This document shows, piece by piece, positions 43,801 to 54,565 of a DNA stretch of 64,000 nt. A program made the translations under genes and the position numbers. The notes under the pieces were generated by a model. The model was not told where the DNA came from, ran no database searches, and saw only the letters and a list, made by a program, of their open reading frames with translations. The DNA is from Macrostomum hystrix (Eukaryota; Platyhelminthes; Macrostomidae). The DNA is taken from positions 62,001 to 126,000 of the forward strand of contig CATNEN010000029.1 of the NCBI GenBank assembly GCA_950097015.1. The letters run 5' to 3'. Numbering within the stretch: position 1 is the first letter of the stretch; each line of letters starts with the position of its first letter.

Positions 43801-46614
43801 TCCTGTCTGTAAATCTCATTTGCCCCCTGTCTGTAAATCTCATTTGCTCCTGTCTGTAAATCTCATTTGCCCCCTGTCTGTAAATCTCATTTGCCCCCCC
43901 TGTCTGTAAATCTCATTTGCCCCCTGTCTGTAAATCTCATTTGCCCCCCACCCTGTCTGTAAATCTCATTTGCCCCCTGTCTGTAAATCTCATTTGCCCC
44001 CACCCTGTCTGTAAAACTCTTTTCCCCCTGTCTGTAAAACTATTTTGCTCCTGTCTGTAAAACTCTTTTGCCCCCTGTCTGTAAATCTCATTTGCTCCTG
44101 TCTGTAAATCTCATTTGCCCCCTGTCTGTAAATCTCATGTGCCCCCCGTCTGTAAAATTTCATTTGCTACCTGTCTGCAAAAACTCTTTTACTCCTGTCT
44201 GTAAAACTCTTTTGCCCCCTGTCTGTAAAACTATTTTGCTCCTGTCTGTAAATCTCTTTTGCCCCCTGTCTGTAAATCTCATTTGCTCCTGTCTGTAAAT
44301 CTCATTTGCCCCCTGTCTGTAAATCTCATTTGCTCCTGTCTGTAAATCTCATTTGCCCCCTGTCTGTAAATCTCATTTGCCCCCCCTGTCTGTAAATCTC
44401 ATTTGCCCCCTGTCTGTAAATCTCATTTGCCCCCCACCCTGTCTGTAAATCTCATTTGCCCCCTGTCTGTAAATCTCATTTGCCCCCACCCTGTCTGTAA
44501 AACTCTTTTCCCCCTGTCTGTAAAACTATTTTGCTCCTGTCTGTAAAACTCTTTTGCCCCCTGTCTGTAAATCTCATTTGCTCCTGTCTGTAAATCTCAT
44601 TTGCCCCCTGTCTGTAAATCTCATTTGCCCCCCCTGTCTGTAAATCTCTTTTGCCCCCTGTCTGTAAATCTCATTTGCTCCTGTCTGTAAATCTCATTTG
44701 CCCCCTGTCTGTAAATCTCATTTGCTCCTGTCTGTAAATCTCATTTGCCCCCTGTCTGTAAATCTCATTTGCCCCCCCTGTCTGTAAATCTCATTTGCCC
44801 CCTGTCTGTAAATCTCATTTGCCCCCCACCCTGTCTGTAAATCTCATTTGCCCCCTGTCTGTAAATCTCATTTGCCCCCACCCTGTCTGTAAAACTCTTT
44901 TCCCCCTGTCTGTAAAACTATTTTGCTCCTGTCTGTAAAACTCTTTTGCCCCCTGTCTGTAAATCTCATTTGCTCCTGTCTGTAAATCTCATTTGCCCCC
45001 TGTCTGTAAATCTCATGTGCCCCCCGTCTGTAAAATTTCATTTGCTCCCTGTCTGCAAAAACTCTTTTACTCCTGTCTGTAAAACTCTTTTGCCCCCTGT
45101 CTGTAAAACTATTTTGCTCCTGTCTGTAAATCTCTTTTGCCCCCTGTCTGTAAATCTCATTTGCTCCTGTCTGTAAATCTCATTTGCCCCCTGTCTGTAA
45201 ATCTCATTTGCCCCCCCTGTCTGTAAATCTCATTTGCCCCCTGTCTGTAAATCTCATTTGCTCCTGTCTGTAAAACTCTTTTGCTCCTGTCTGTAAATCT
45301 CATTTGCTCCTGTCTGTAAAACTCTTTTGCTCCTGTCTGTAAATCTCATTTGCTCCTGTCTGTAAAACTCTTTTGCTCCTGTCTGTAAAACTCTTTTGCT
45401 CCTGTCTGTAAATCTCATTTGCTCCTGTCTGTAAAACTCTTTTGCTCCTGTCTGTAAAACTCTTTTGCTCCTGTCTGTAAAACTCTTTTGCTCCTGTCTG
45501 TAAAACTCTTTTGCTCCTGTCTGTAAAACTCTTTTGCTCCTGTCTGTAAAACTCTTGCTCCTGTCTGTAAAACTCTTTTGCTCCTGTCTGTAAAACTCTT
45601 TTGCTCCTGTCTGTAAATCTCCTTTGGATGGCTGTAAACTTTCTCACCGTCTCTATGAATATCCTTATCCCCTGTGTGTAGTCTATTCTCAATATCCTGG
45701 AATCCCTTTACTACTGAGTGAGTTTAGCTTCAGTTCAGAAAAATAAAATAAGAAAAAGGATTGCCCGGCGCTCAATGACAGGTGCTCGGGTGGCATGGCT
45801 TTGTCCCAGTGGCCTATTCCCCTGTCAAACACTGAGCCAAATAGTCAAACAAAACTTTGAGACACGCATTGTGGGGAAGAGAGACGTGCCCTGCCAACGA
45901 TTTCATTGCTTGAGTGTAGTTTATTTCTTGCCCAATCACGCCCACTTCCCACACTCGCTCTCAGTCTCGCCTTCCTCAAACACTCGCGGAGAAAACAGGT
46001 GAGTAGGTCAGAACTGATTCCTCCTCATCTTAGTCATCTTAGTTGAAAATCGTCGTCCAATTTTCCAAGGCTCGAGAAGCCAAACACGAACTAGAACCGA
46101 ACCTAAGCCGTGCCTCATTAGCTCACAATTAGCAGGTTGGTCTGATTCTGCTGATCAGTTGATGCGCATAAGAGATTCATTAGGTATGGTTTAACATAAC
46201 CATTTTTTGAGCGTCAATGGGTTTAGTGTTATCGTGAAAATATTATGTGCCTTAATTAGGACTTCACGAACAGGAAACACTGCCATGCATTTTTATCTAA
46301 TTATTGTTGTTTTGAGAGTGGGACAGACAGGTAGGGAGAGTGGGACAGACAGGTAGGGAGAGTGGGACAGACAGGTAGGGAGAGTGGGACAGACAGGTAG
46401 GGAGAGTGGGACAGACAGCTATCCAGCATGTTATTCTTGTGCCGCCTCTCCGCATCCATCCAGAACTCCTCCGGCAGTTCCACATCGTCCAATGTCTGCG
46501 CCTGTCCAATCGGCTTCTACGGCAGCAGGTGCCAGTTTAATTACACCACCTGCGCCGACAATCCGTGCGGCGACCGGGGCGTCTGCCGCGACCTGCCGGC
46601 GAAGGACGGCGTCA

Positions 46615-46652
<38 letters not shown>

Positions 46653-48704
46653 AGCGGCGGAGGTCGCTTCATCTGCAGCTGCCATCCCGGCTGGTCTGGC
46701 CGCGGCTGCGAGGTGAATCTAAACGACTGCCCAGAGGACTACTGTGACAATGGTGAGTCGGCTGGCAACAATCATATTCTTGCACGAATGAGCTTCACCT
46801 GCGAATGACCAGCTTCATCTGCAGATAGCCAAACTAACATAAAGCTGAACAAAAATTCACTGAAAAATGACCACAATCACGCACAGATGACCACAATCAC
46901 AAACAGATGACCACAATCACGCACAGATGACCACAATCACACACAGATGACCACAATCACGCACAGATGACTACAATCACACACAGATGACCACAATCAC
47001 ACACAGATGACCACAATCACGCACAGATGACCACAATCACACACAGATGACCACAATCACGCACAGATGACCACAATCACACACAGATGACCACAATCAC
47101 ACACAGATGAGAACAATCACACACAGATGAGAACAATCACACACACAAATGACCACAATCACACACACAGATGACCACAATCACACACACAGATGACCAC
47201 AATCACACACACAGATGACCACAATCACACACACAGATGACCACAATCACGCACAGATGACCACAATCACACACAGATGACCACAATCACACACAGATGA
47301 GAACAATCACACACAGATGAGAACAATCACACACACAAATGACCACAATCACACACACAGATGACCACAATCACACACACAGATGACCACAATCACACAC
47401 ACAGATGACCACAATCACACACACAGATGACCACAATCACACACAGATGACCACAATCACGCACAGATGAGAACAATCACACACAGATGACCACAATCAC
47501 ACACATATGACCAAAATCACACACAGATGACCACAATCACACACAGATGACCACAATCACGCACAGATGACCACAATCACACACAGATGAGAACACAGGC
47601 AGGTTGGCACAATAATCTGCAGATATAAACTCTCAATTGACACCTCACCGATCATCTAATGAGATTTCGACCAAAAAACTTTTTGAAATCCCTTGCCCGG
47701 GTCGATGTTGATTAGTTCTAGCAGCTGTTAATCACGTCTAAGAAACCTCGAAAAAATTGACACTCATCACTTTCGCAGCCGCCCATTACAACGCATTTCT
47801 CGCCCCTCTATTTTTCTTATCTACTGAGGTGTGCTCAAATTTCTTCTCGCCCCAGCTTCGTCCCTCATCAAGCAGCACGTGTTTATCTCACCCACCCAAA
47901 TTTTTCCTACTCGGTGAATATTCACACACCTTTCCCTGCTCTCTCATTTGCAAAATTTCATTTCACACCTACTCAAACCTAGCCTACTCAAATATCTTCC
48001 ACAGCCATACTGCGGAGTATGTATCTTCTATTGGCTGTTGGGAAAAACTGCCTATAGGCAATAAAGCCACATGGTTAGAGCTTTTGAGAGGCCTGAAGAA
48101 GCCACTCAGATACATTGCCCGAACTCAGCTAGGGGTGAGAGAGACAGAGACAGAGGGCGGGGGGGGTAAGCAGGGAGAAAGCGGACCAGCTCAAGGCGGA
48201 TAAGACAGGGCGGTCTCAAGCGCACTGAGCAACTCCGCCCCTGAACCCAATTGCTGTTGGTAGGTGTCAGTTTGTGAGGGCGTGAGTGAGGCGGGGCTTG
48301 TTGGAGGATTAAGGCAACGGCACGCCCTGTGAGGTCTTGTTAGTCGTCGCAGTTGCAAAGGCGGGCAAGGGATTGGGGAGGGTGCATTGTGTCGTTTGTA
48401 ATTTTTCAGGCCTCAAGTTTGGCCGGCTGACAACAGCCACGAGAAGAGAAAGTGAGAAGGGCTTCGCATTGAGGAAATGGAAGGCCAACAGAACTCCAGA
48501 GGGTGGGGGGAGTGTTTGCAGCTTTCAGTTGCATTTTCCGTTCCAAAATAGCATATTCTTCTTTAGACTGCCACTGCTTGCTGCAAATAATGCTTTTACT
48601 CAGCAAAGCATTTGCTACCTGTAGATATGGATTTTTGGCGGCTTTTCATTTGCTTTGCTAAAAGCATTCACTGGCTTTTGGCAAGTACCGGTTCAGTTGC
48701 TCTT

Positions 48705-48751
<47 letters not shown>

Positions 48752-51617
48752 AATGTGTGTGTGCAACTGCAAGCACTTGTTCAGCCACTTGTTTATTAGT
48801 AACAAAATTATTAACGAAATTAAGAGCAGCAACAATTATTTATTCTAATATGAAAACCAGACTCTCACTATCGGACCCAAACTCTCACACTCGGTCCCAG
48901 ACTCTCACACTCGCTCCCAGACTCTCACACTCGCTCCCAGACTCTCACACTCGCACCCAGACTCTCACACTCGCACCCAGACTCTCACACTCGCTCCCAG
49001 ACTCTAACACTCGCTCCCAGACTCTAACACTCGCTCCCAGACTCTCACACTCGCTCCCAGACTCTCACACTCGCTCCCAGACTCTCACACTCGCTCCCAG
49101 ACTCTCACACTCTCTCCCAGACTCTCACACTCGCACCCAGACTCTCACACTCGCTCCCAGACTCTCACACTCGCTCCCAGACTCTCACACTCGCTCCCAG
49201 ACTCTCACACTCGCTCCCAGACTCTCACACTCGCTCCAAGACTCTCACACTCGCTCCCAGACTCTCACACTCGCACCCAGACTCTAACACTCAACACTCG
49301 CTCCCAGACTCTCACACTCGCACCCAGACTCTAACACTCAACACTCGCTCCCAGACTCTCACACTCGCTCCCAGACTCTCACACTCGCACCCAGACTCTC
49401 ACAATCGCTCCCAGACTCTCACACTCGCTCCCAGACTCTAAAACTCGCTCCCAGACTCTCACACTCGCTCCAAGACTCTCAAACTCGCTCCTAGACTCTC
49501 AAACTCGCACCCAGACTCTCACACTCGCAAACAGACTCTCACACTCGCTCCCAGACTCTCACACTCGCTCCCAGACTCTAAAACTCGCTCCCAGACTCTA
49601 ACACTCGCTCCCAGACTCTCACACTCGCTCCCAGACTCTCACACTCGCTCCCAGACTCTCACACTCGCTCCCAGACTCTCACACTCTCTCCCAGACTCTC
49701 ACACTCGCACCCAGACTCTCACACTCGCTCCCAGACTCTCACACTCGCTCCCAGACTCTCACACTCGCTCCCAGACTCTCACACTCGCTCCCAGACTCTC
49801 ACACTCGCTCCAAGACTCTCACACTCGCTCCCAGACTCTCACACTCGCACCCAGACTCTAACACTCAACACTCGCTCCCAGACTCTCACACTCGCTCCCA
49901 GACTCTCACACTCGCTCCCAGACTCTCACACTCGCACCCAGACTCTCACAATCGCTCCCAGACTCTCACACTCGCTCCCAGACTCTAAAACTCGCTCCCA
50001 GACTCTCACACTCGCTCCAAGACTCTCAAACTCGCTCCTAGACTCTCAAACTCGCACCCAGACTCTCACACTCGCAAACAGACTCTCACACTCGCTCCCA
50101 GACTCTCACACTCGCTCCCAGACTCTAAAACTCGCTCCCAGACTCTCACACTCGCTCCAAGACTCTCAAACTCGCTCCTAGACTCTCAAACTCGCACCCA
50201 GACTCTCACACTCGCTCCCAGACTCTCACACTCGCTCCCAGACTCTAAAACTCGCTCCCAGACTCTCACACTCGCTCCCAGACTCTCACACTCGCACCCA
50301 GACTCTCACACTCGCTCCCAGACTCTCACACTCGCTCCCAGACTAAAAAACTCGCTCCCAGACTCTCACACTCGCTCCCAGACTCTCACACTCGCTCCCA
50401 GACTCTCACACTCGCTCCCAGACTCTCACACTTGTATCTAGTCTCTCAAACTCGCATCTAGTCTCTCAAAGTCGCATCTAGTCTCTCAAACACGCATCTA
50501 GTCTAGTCTCTCAAACTCGCATCTAGTCTAGTCTCTCAAACTCGCATCTAGTCTCTCAAAGTCGCATCTAGTCTCTCAAAGTCGCATCTAGTCTCTCAAA
50601 GTCGCATCTAGTCTCTCAAACTCGCATGTAGTCTCTCAAACTCGCATCTAGTCTCTCAAACTCGCATCTAGTCTTTCAAACTCGCATCTAGTCTCTCAAA
50701 CTCGCATCTAGTCTCTCAAACTCGCCTCTAGTCTCTCAAACTCGCATCTAGTCTCTCAAACTCGCATCTAGTCTCTCACACTGTGGTAGAAATTCGGGTG
50801 GCTGTACGCGGCTGTAAGCTCTGGTCCAACAGGGCCAGGCTAAATGCCTATGTCTAACTAGGTGTTAAACAAATGAAATATTGCAGGCGGCCAATGTGTC
50901 GATCTGGTGAACAGATTCCAGTGCATCTGCCGGCTGAATTACCGCGGCCCCAGGTGCTCGGTAAATCTTCGCGACTGTCGCAATCTTACCTGCCTCAACG
51001 GTGGAGTCTGTCGCGACCTGGCCGACGGCCTCGGCTGCGACTGTCCGGCCGGACTCAGTGGCAAATTCTGCGAACTCGGCCTGCCTCCGGCCGACGTGTC
51101 CACGATAGAACGGCCGATGCAGAGCGAGCAGGGTCAGCAGCCAGCCATGGCCTTGCTGCTCCTGGCGGCCGCAGTTCTGCTCCTCCTCCTGCTGCTCCTG
51201 GCGTCGGTCGGCTTCGCCTTCGCCTGGCGGCGCAGGAAGCGCAGAAGCGCTCAGCAGCAGCCGGGGCTCTCCGCTGCGGTTGCTATGGGAACCGCCGAAC
51301 CAGTTTATGACGACAATGACGACTTGGCAGACGAAGACAACAGCGCCAGGCACCGACAGAAGCTTGGCAGCTTCGGTGAGACAACCAAACTGCGCAGCTT
51401 CGAAGACTTTTACCTCGTTAGTGGCGGAGGCGGCGGCGGCGGCGGTCGAGACGCCCCAATGAACAACAGCCGACGAAACCTGCTACATCGGTCTGGCCCA
51501 GCCGACAGCAAGATGGACTACTTTGCGCACAAACAGATTAACAACCTGCTCAGCGCTAGCCAAGGCTGCCTGAGTCCAAGGGACCGGCGACTCACAATGG
51601 CCTACTCGCATGGGTAA
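31826..51617 (+). CDS. Delta: Delta-type Notch ligand (DSL protein)
   Basis: Nine exons: 31826-31912, 35003-35317, 35874-35949, 39136-39387, 39729-39783, 40211-40344, 40866-41053, 46464-46752 and 50887-51617, giving 708 aa (phases 0,0,1,1,2,1,0,1). A type-I membrane ligand that activates Notch on neighbouring cells. Exon 1 encodes a signal peptide (SVPTVGLIILLYLTT). The MNNL domain (~30-165) has LADGRCC and CRTFVRVC. The DSL domain (~179-241) runs from NWTVHSR through FRCRLGFYGHSC and CMPRDDLLGHYSC to GDRC, with all six cysteines. Seven EGF repeats follow, the first two of the short DOS type. The transmembrane helix is ~553-579, then RRRKRR and a ~125-residue cytoplasmic tail. Seven EGFs and no cysteine-rich VWC region favour Delta over Jagged/Serrate. 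Poly-Gly runs interrupt MNNL, EGF5 and the tail. All introns are GT/AG; minisatellites fill introns 1, 3, 7 and 8. Confidence 0.95.
31928..33494. repeat. Minisatellite, 45-bp unit, Notch-ligand intron 1
   Basis: About 35 copies of a 45-bp unit with core ACAGACACTGTAGGCAGACA and AACATCAGAAGGATGT. Blocks of five to eight units recur (for example the AACATAAAAAGGATTT variant at ~32815, ~33040 and ~33400). Because 45 is 15 codons, one plus and two minus frames remain open for 300-540 codons. Confidence 0.97.
33495..34337. other. Unique part of Notch-ligand intron 1
   Basis: Unique sequence between two arrays. No exon is needed here, because exon 1 (phase 0) joins exon 2 directly. A plus frame at 33883-34077 has no recognisable content. 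Confidence 0.4.
34338..34997. repeat. Minisatellite, 16-bp unit, Notch-ligand intron 1
   Basis: About 41 copies of ACCCGAACACACCTGA, varying at CTGAAA/CTGACA and AACACA/AAGACA. The array ends five bases before the TCTTCAG acceptor of exon 2, so it abuts the splice site. Confidence 0.97.
35318..35873. other. Notch-ligand intron 2
   Basis: The only large intron of this gene without an array. It contains a CTAAAAATAG (MEF2-type) site at about 35378-35387. The acceptor CCTCCTCAAACTGTAG was chosen because it keeps phase 0 and continues the MNNL fold (RAFAVVFDLLHL); the later AG at 35891-35892 would give a stop. Confidence 0.5.
36095..36790. repeat. Minisatellite, 21-bp unit, Notch-ligand intron 3
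   Basis: GAGAGAATAGAGAATAGATAA repeated about 33 times with GATAGAATAGAGACTAG and GGTAAGAG variants. 21 is 7 codons, which explains a 300-codon minus-strand open frame of SILSYLF repeats. Confidence 0.95.
37145..38455. repeat. Minisatellite, 25-bp unit, Notch-ligand intron 3
   Basis: About 52 copies of GATAGAAATAGATGG plus ATAGAGAATT. Deletion variants (GAATAGATTGATAG, AATTTGATATAAATAG) recur at regular longer spacing, indicating block duplication. Confidence 0.97.
38808..39065. repeat. Minisatellite, 18-bp unit, Notch-ligand intron 3
   Basis: About 14 copies of ATCCCTAATCTCACAATG, varying CTCAC/CTGAC and ATG/ACC. It ends about 70 bp before the DSL exon. It encodes open six-residue periods on both strands. 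Confidence 0.95.
39388..39600. repeat. Short 21-bp repeats, Notch-ligand intron 4
   Basis: About eight copies of AGATCTAGAGATAGGGAAGAG and variants start directly at the donor of the DSL exon. Confidence 0.9.
41085..41615. repeat. Minisatellite, 42-bp unit, Notch-ligand intron 7
   Basis: About 13 copies built from GTGTGAAGTTTGGTAGGTGC and GAGTGAAAGGGGGAATGCGG, starting within 35 bp of the exon 7 donor. Confidence 0.95.
41616..42204. other. Unique part of Notch-ligand intron 7
   Basis: AT-rich intronic sequence; nothing recognised. Confidence 0.4.
42205..45625. repeat. Minisatellite, ~22-bp unit with 878-bp higher-order repeat
   Basis: About 3.4 kb of CTGTCTGTAAATCTCATTTG plus a variable C/CTC run, the largest array here. 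A specific succession of variants recurs exactly 878 bp apart at 43190, 44068 and 44946, with one substitution seen in the third. The unit length varies (CCC to CCCCCCC), so the repeats hold register only at the higher-order level. It ends in a homogeneous CTCCTGTCTGTAAAACTCTT section (45260-45610). Confidence 0.97.
45626..46314. other. Unique part of Notch-ligand intron 7
   Basis: No exon or element recognised between the large array and the small 22-bp array. Confidence 0.35.
46315..46418. repeat. 22-bp repeat, Notch-ligand intron 7
   Basis: About five near-perfect copies of GGGACAGACAGGTAGGGAGA plus GT, ending 45 bp before exon 8. Confidence 0.95.
46616..46653 (+). repeat. (GGC)n run coding poly-Gly in EGF repeat 5
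   Basis: An in-frame GGC trinucleotide run of about 12 units lies in exon 8, between the third and fourth cysteines region of EGF5 (GVCRDLPAKDGVS, then poly-Gly, then GGGRFICSC). It is translated, unlike the other arrays. Confidence 0.9.
46862..47590. repeat. Minisatellite, 20/22-bp unit, Notch-ligand intron 8
   Basis: About 35 copies of CCACAATCACACACAGATGA with CACG and ACACAC length variants. A block of several units with the 22-bp form and GAGAACAATC variant appears twice (~47110-47240 and ~47290-47420). Confidence 0.95.
47591..48867. other. Unique part of Notch-ligand intron 8
   Basis: Unique sequence with a GT microsatellite at 48707-48749. Open plus frames (47757-48203, 48337-48624) have no recognised domain and no good reason to be exons, because exons 8 and 9 join inside one EGF repeat. 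Confidence 0.4.
48707..48749. repeat. (TG)n microsatellite
   Basis: About 21 uninterrupted TG dinucleotides. Confidence 0.97.
48868..50785. repeat. Minisatellite, 20-bp unit, two subfamilies, Notch-ligand intron 8
   Basis: 48868-50430 is ACTCTCACACTCGCTCCCAG and relatives; 50430-50780 is a related TCTCTCAAACTCGCATCTAG form. A rare TCTCTCCCAG variant at 49111 and 49685 with matching neighbours shows ~574-bp block duplication. It ends about 100 bp before exon 9. Confidence 0.97.
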
Positions 51618-52252
51618 GATTCCAACTTTCCTATTTAGTTCTGGGTGGTAGGATAAATTCAAATTATTGAGCAAGATCCCATGATAATCTTGGATTGAAC
51701 AAAATCCTTCTTTTCTGCAGCAAAATTTTCCAAATTCTCACTGTCAATCATTTTAAATATGTAAATTAGCTTCTCAGTGCGCAATCGTTGCCATGGTGAC
51801 CACCCTGTGGAGTCAATTGGGACTCAGCCTGAACGGAAATTAGCTTTTTGTTTCCAGTTCCGTTGATATTACACTTTCGATCGAAGGACTTACTGAAGTA
51901 AATGGATTCAATACACTTGATTTGTGGAACATTGCTGAAGACAGATTTTAAGTGAAAAATGCATTAAGGAGATGATAAGGTGAAAAATTAAACATTCAAT
52001 ATAGCCATTTACTCGTTCTTTCGTTTAATATTGGTCCTCAACAATGCTCTCAACCGTGTTTCTTAAATTTTCCCATTTCAATCGAGCGGAAATAGTCCTT
52101 TTTCAAGTACATTCAACACCAAAAGCTAAGTTTTGAAGCCCGTGTCTGCCATTGAAATGTTCTCAGAAAATTCCATTTTGTCTACTCCCAATTAACAACT
52201 CAGTAGTATCTATCGCACTTTTATCAAAATCCTCATCATAATGAAAAAATAC
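51618..52252. other. 3' flank of the Notch-ligand gene
   Basis: AT-rich. Contains a possible extra intron (51614-51720) and tail exon (51721-51769) of the ligand gene; see findings. No other gene recognised. Confidence 0.4.
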
Positions 52253-52443
52253 ATGCAATTCCTCCAGAATGCAGCCGGGACAGTCGAGGCCGCTACAGTC
52301 ATCGGCGTCCATGCAGTTCCACCAGGGCCGCGTGGCAACCGTCAGCCGGGCTGGCCTCGGCTCCGCCTCCGTGCACAGCGCCATGCGGCACACGAGAATT
52401 CCCAGTTGCGAGTTCGGCTGCGGCCCGGACTGGGCCTGACAAC
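52253..52443 (-). CDS. Candidate cysteine-rich exon, unidentified gene
   Basis: A GC-rich island in AT-rich DNA reads open on the minus strand as CQAQSGPQPNSQLGILVC, then RMALC, then WWNCMDADDCSGLDCPGC. It is flanked by CCCAG (acceptor, phase 1) and a GTATTT donor. Eight cysteines and the base composition resemble the real exons here. The plus strand is open too, so the strand is uncertain. I do not recognise the family, and no partner exons were found. Confidence 0.3.
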
Positions 52444-52529
52444 CTGGGCGAATGCCATCAATCACTTCCCGGCTTCTATCGCCAGCAATGCTCTGACTAC
52501 CATCACCTGGCTCCTTTGAGCCAACCCAT

Positions 52530-52750
52530 CCAAGTCTACCCCTCCTCCGAGACAACCCCTCCTCCGAGACAACCCCTCCTCCGAGACAACCCCTCCTCCG
52601 AGACAACCCCTCCTCCGAGACAACCCCTCCTCCGAGACAACCCCTCCTCCGAGACAACCCCTCCTCCGAGACAACCCCTCCTCCGAGACAACCCCTCCTC
52701 CGAGACAACCCCTCCTCCGAGACAACCCCTCCTCCGAGACAACCCCTCCT
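52530..52750. repeat. Minisatellite, 17-bp unit
   Basis: About 13 near-perfect copies of ACAACCCCTCCTCCGAG. Confidence 0.97.
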
Positions 52751-52864
52751 CTGCACTCAACCCCTACTCCGCGCCCAACCACCCCTCCTCCACACCCAAC
52801 CCCTCCTCAGAGACAACCCTCCTCCAAGTCAACCCTCCTACAAGCCAACCCCTCCTCCAAGCCA

Positions 52865-53535
52865 ACCCTCCTCCGCACCCAACCCCTTCTCCGCACCCAA
52901 CCACTACTCCGCACCCAACCCCGCATCCGCACCCAACCACTCCTCCGCACTCAACCCCACCTCCGCACCCAACACCACCTCCGCACCCAAACCCTCCTCC
53001 GCACCCAACCCCTTCTCCGCACCCAACCCCTTCTCCGCACCCAACCCCTTCTCCGCACCCAACCCCTTCTCCGCACCCAACCCCTTCTCCGCACCCAACC
53101 CCTTCTCCGCACCCAACCCCTTCTCCGCACCCAACCCCTTCTCCGCACCCAACCCCTTCTCCGCACCCAACCCCGCATCCGCACCCAACCCCTTCTCCGC
53201 ACCCAACCCCGCATCCGCACCCAACCACTCCTCCGCACTCAACCCCACCTCCGCACCCAACACCACCTCCGCACCCAACCCCTTCTCCGCACCCAACCCC
53301 TTCTCCGCACCCAACCACTTCTCCGCACCCAACCACTCCTCCGCACTCAACCCCACCTCCGCACCCAAACCCTCCTCCGCACCCAACCCCTTCTCCGCAC
53401 CCAACCCCTTCTCCGCACCCAAACCCTCCTCCGCACCCAACCACTTCTCCGCACCCAACCACTTCTCCGCACCCAACCACTCCTCCGCACTCAACCCCAC
53501 CTCCGCACCCAAACCCTCCTCCGCACCCACAACGC
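52865..53535. repeat. Minisatellite, 18-bp unit
   Basis: About 37 copies of CGCACCCAACCCCTTCTC with TTC/CCT/CAT/ACC variants. 18 is six codons, so a plus frame of PHPTPS and minus frames of GCGEGV or GAEKGL stay open for up to 360 codons. I treat them as artefacts. It seems derived from the adjacent 17-bp array through a transition zone (52745-52865). Confidence 0.95.
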
Positions 53536-54385
53536 CTCCGCCCAGTTCTACCTACTCGAAAGGCATCGCTGCAGACGCTGACAAGCAGACGCTGGTCGTT
53601 ATAGCCGGCTTCTGATCTAAAACCAAGCCAGACACATCGAAACCTTTAGAAAAACTAGTCGCGAGCAGCTCCTCACTCTCTATTTTTCTTCGACTTTGGC
53701 TTAGCCATAAAAAATTGGAACACGCGCGCACACGCAGAACAATCAATATGCAATGTCGCACTTCGCACTCCCCCATATTATGAGTATAGAGCATAAAATG
53801 CTAATAGAAATGTTTTATTAAAGAACTGGCTTACGGCTTTCTTGTCCTCAACTACCTCCAGTGAGTTCTCTGACTGGCCCAGCTTCAGATTCACAAAATT
53901 TATTTATATTTTCTATATTTTAACAATAGACTTTTAAAGTCTAATTAGAAAACTGATCATTTTATACCAATGTGAGTGTTTACAATACTGATCAATGTTT
54001 AATCTCCCCATTTACCAACCAGTTACATTGCTCCGCATAGATACATGCTTTATATAGATAAATATGCGGGGAAAAATATCGAATGTCAGCTTTTTCATGT
54101 ACTGCAATGCTTATCCAGGTGTGTTTAAGTATTTTATGTCGAAATTGTAAGATCCGGTTATATATGAAATAATTGTAAGCCTTGGCACATGACCCTTGAA
54201 CGCCCTAACAGTACACTGTCATAATAATCATAATAAATAATTAATCAAGTGACACTTCGTTTTAGTGGCAGTCGACCCACAACCAGTCTGAGTTACACAG
54301 AAACACACTCAGGCAGGGTGTGTACATACTCGTATGCCGTGACTTTCTCATTGTCAGTTGTTGAATTTATTAAAAACTGATTGAT

Positions 54386-54565
54386 CAGTCCGTGGACTGG
54401 GGGGGGGGACGCCACACCCACCCTCAATTACCCCAGCGAATGCTGGTACCCATTTAACAGCTGGGTGATCTGAAGCAATGCTTCAATGATTCGAATTTAT
54501 CCATGGGATATGGGAATCGAACCATTGACCTTCAAGTCGTCTATCAACTAGGCTACAGGCCCTAG
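54386..54565 (-). mobile_element. tRNA-derived SINE
   Basis: On the minus strand the element starts AGGGCCTGTAGCCTAGTTGA (A-box-like TAGCCTAGTTGA). A perfect B box GGTTCGATTCC lies at 54523-54513. Then come a non-tRNA body with GCTGTTAAATGGGTACCAGC and a tail with a C run and CAGTCCACGGACTG. A tRNA head with split pol III promoter plus unrelated body is the definition of a tRNA SINE. The head does not fold as a functional tRNA (short, weak acceptor stem). A tail fragment occurs at 2264-2309. Confidence 0.6.

Noticed and set aside
46384..46716. Poly-Ala frame overlapping Notch-ligand exon 8
   Set aside because: It is the +1 reading of the GGC run; the EGF frame is the coding one.
52516..53604. 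Plus-strand 362-codon Pro/His/Thr-rich ORF resembling a mucin or extensin
   Set aside because: Product of 17- and 18-bp minisatellites; both strands and other frames are open equally.
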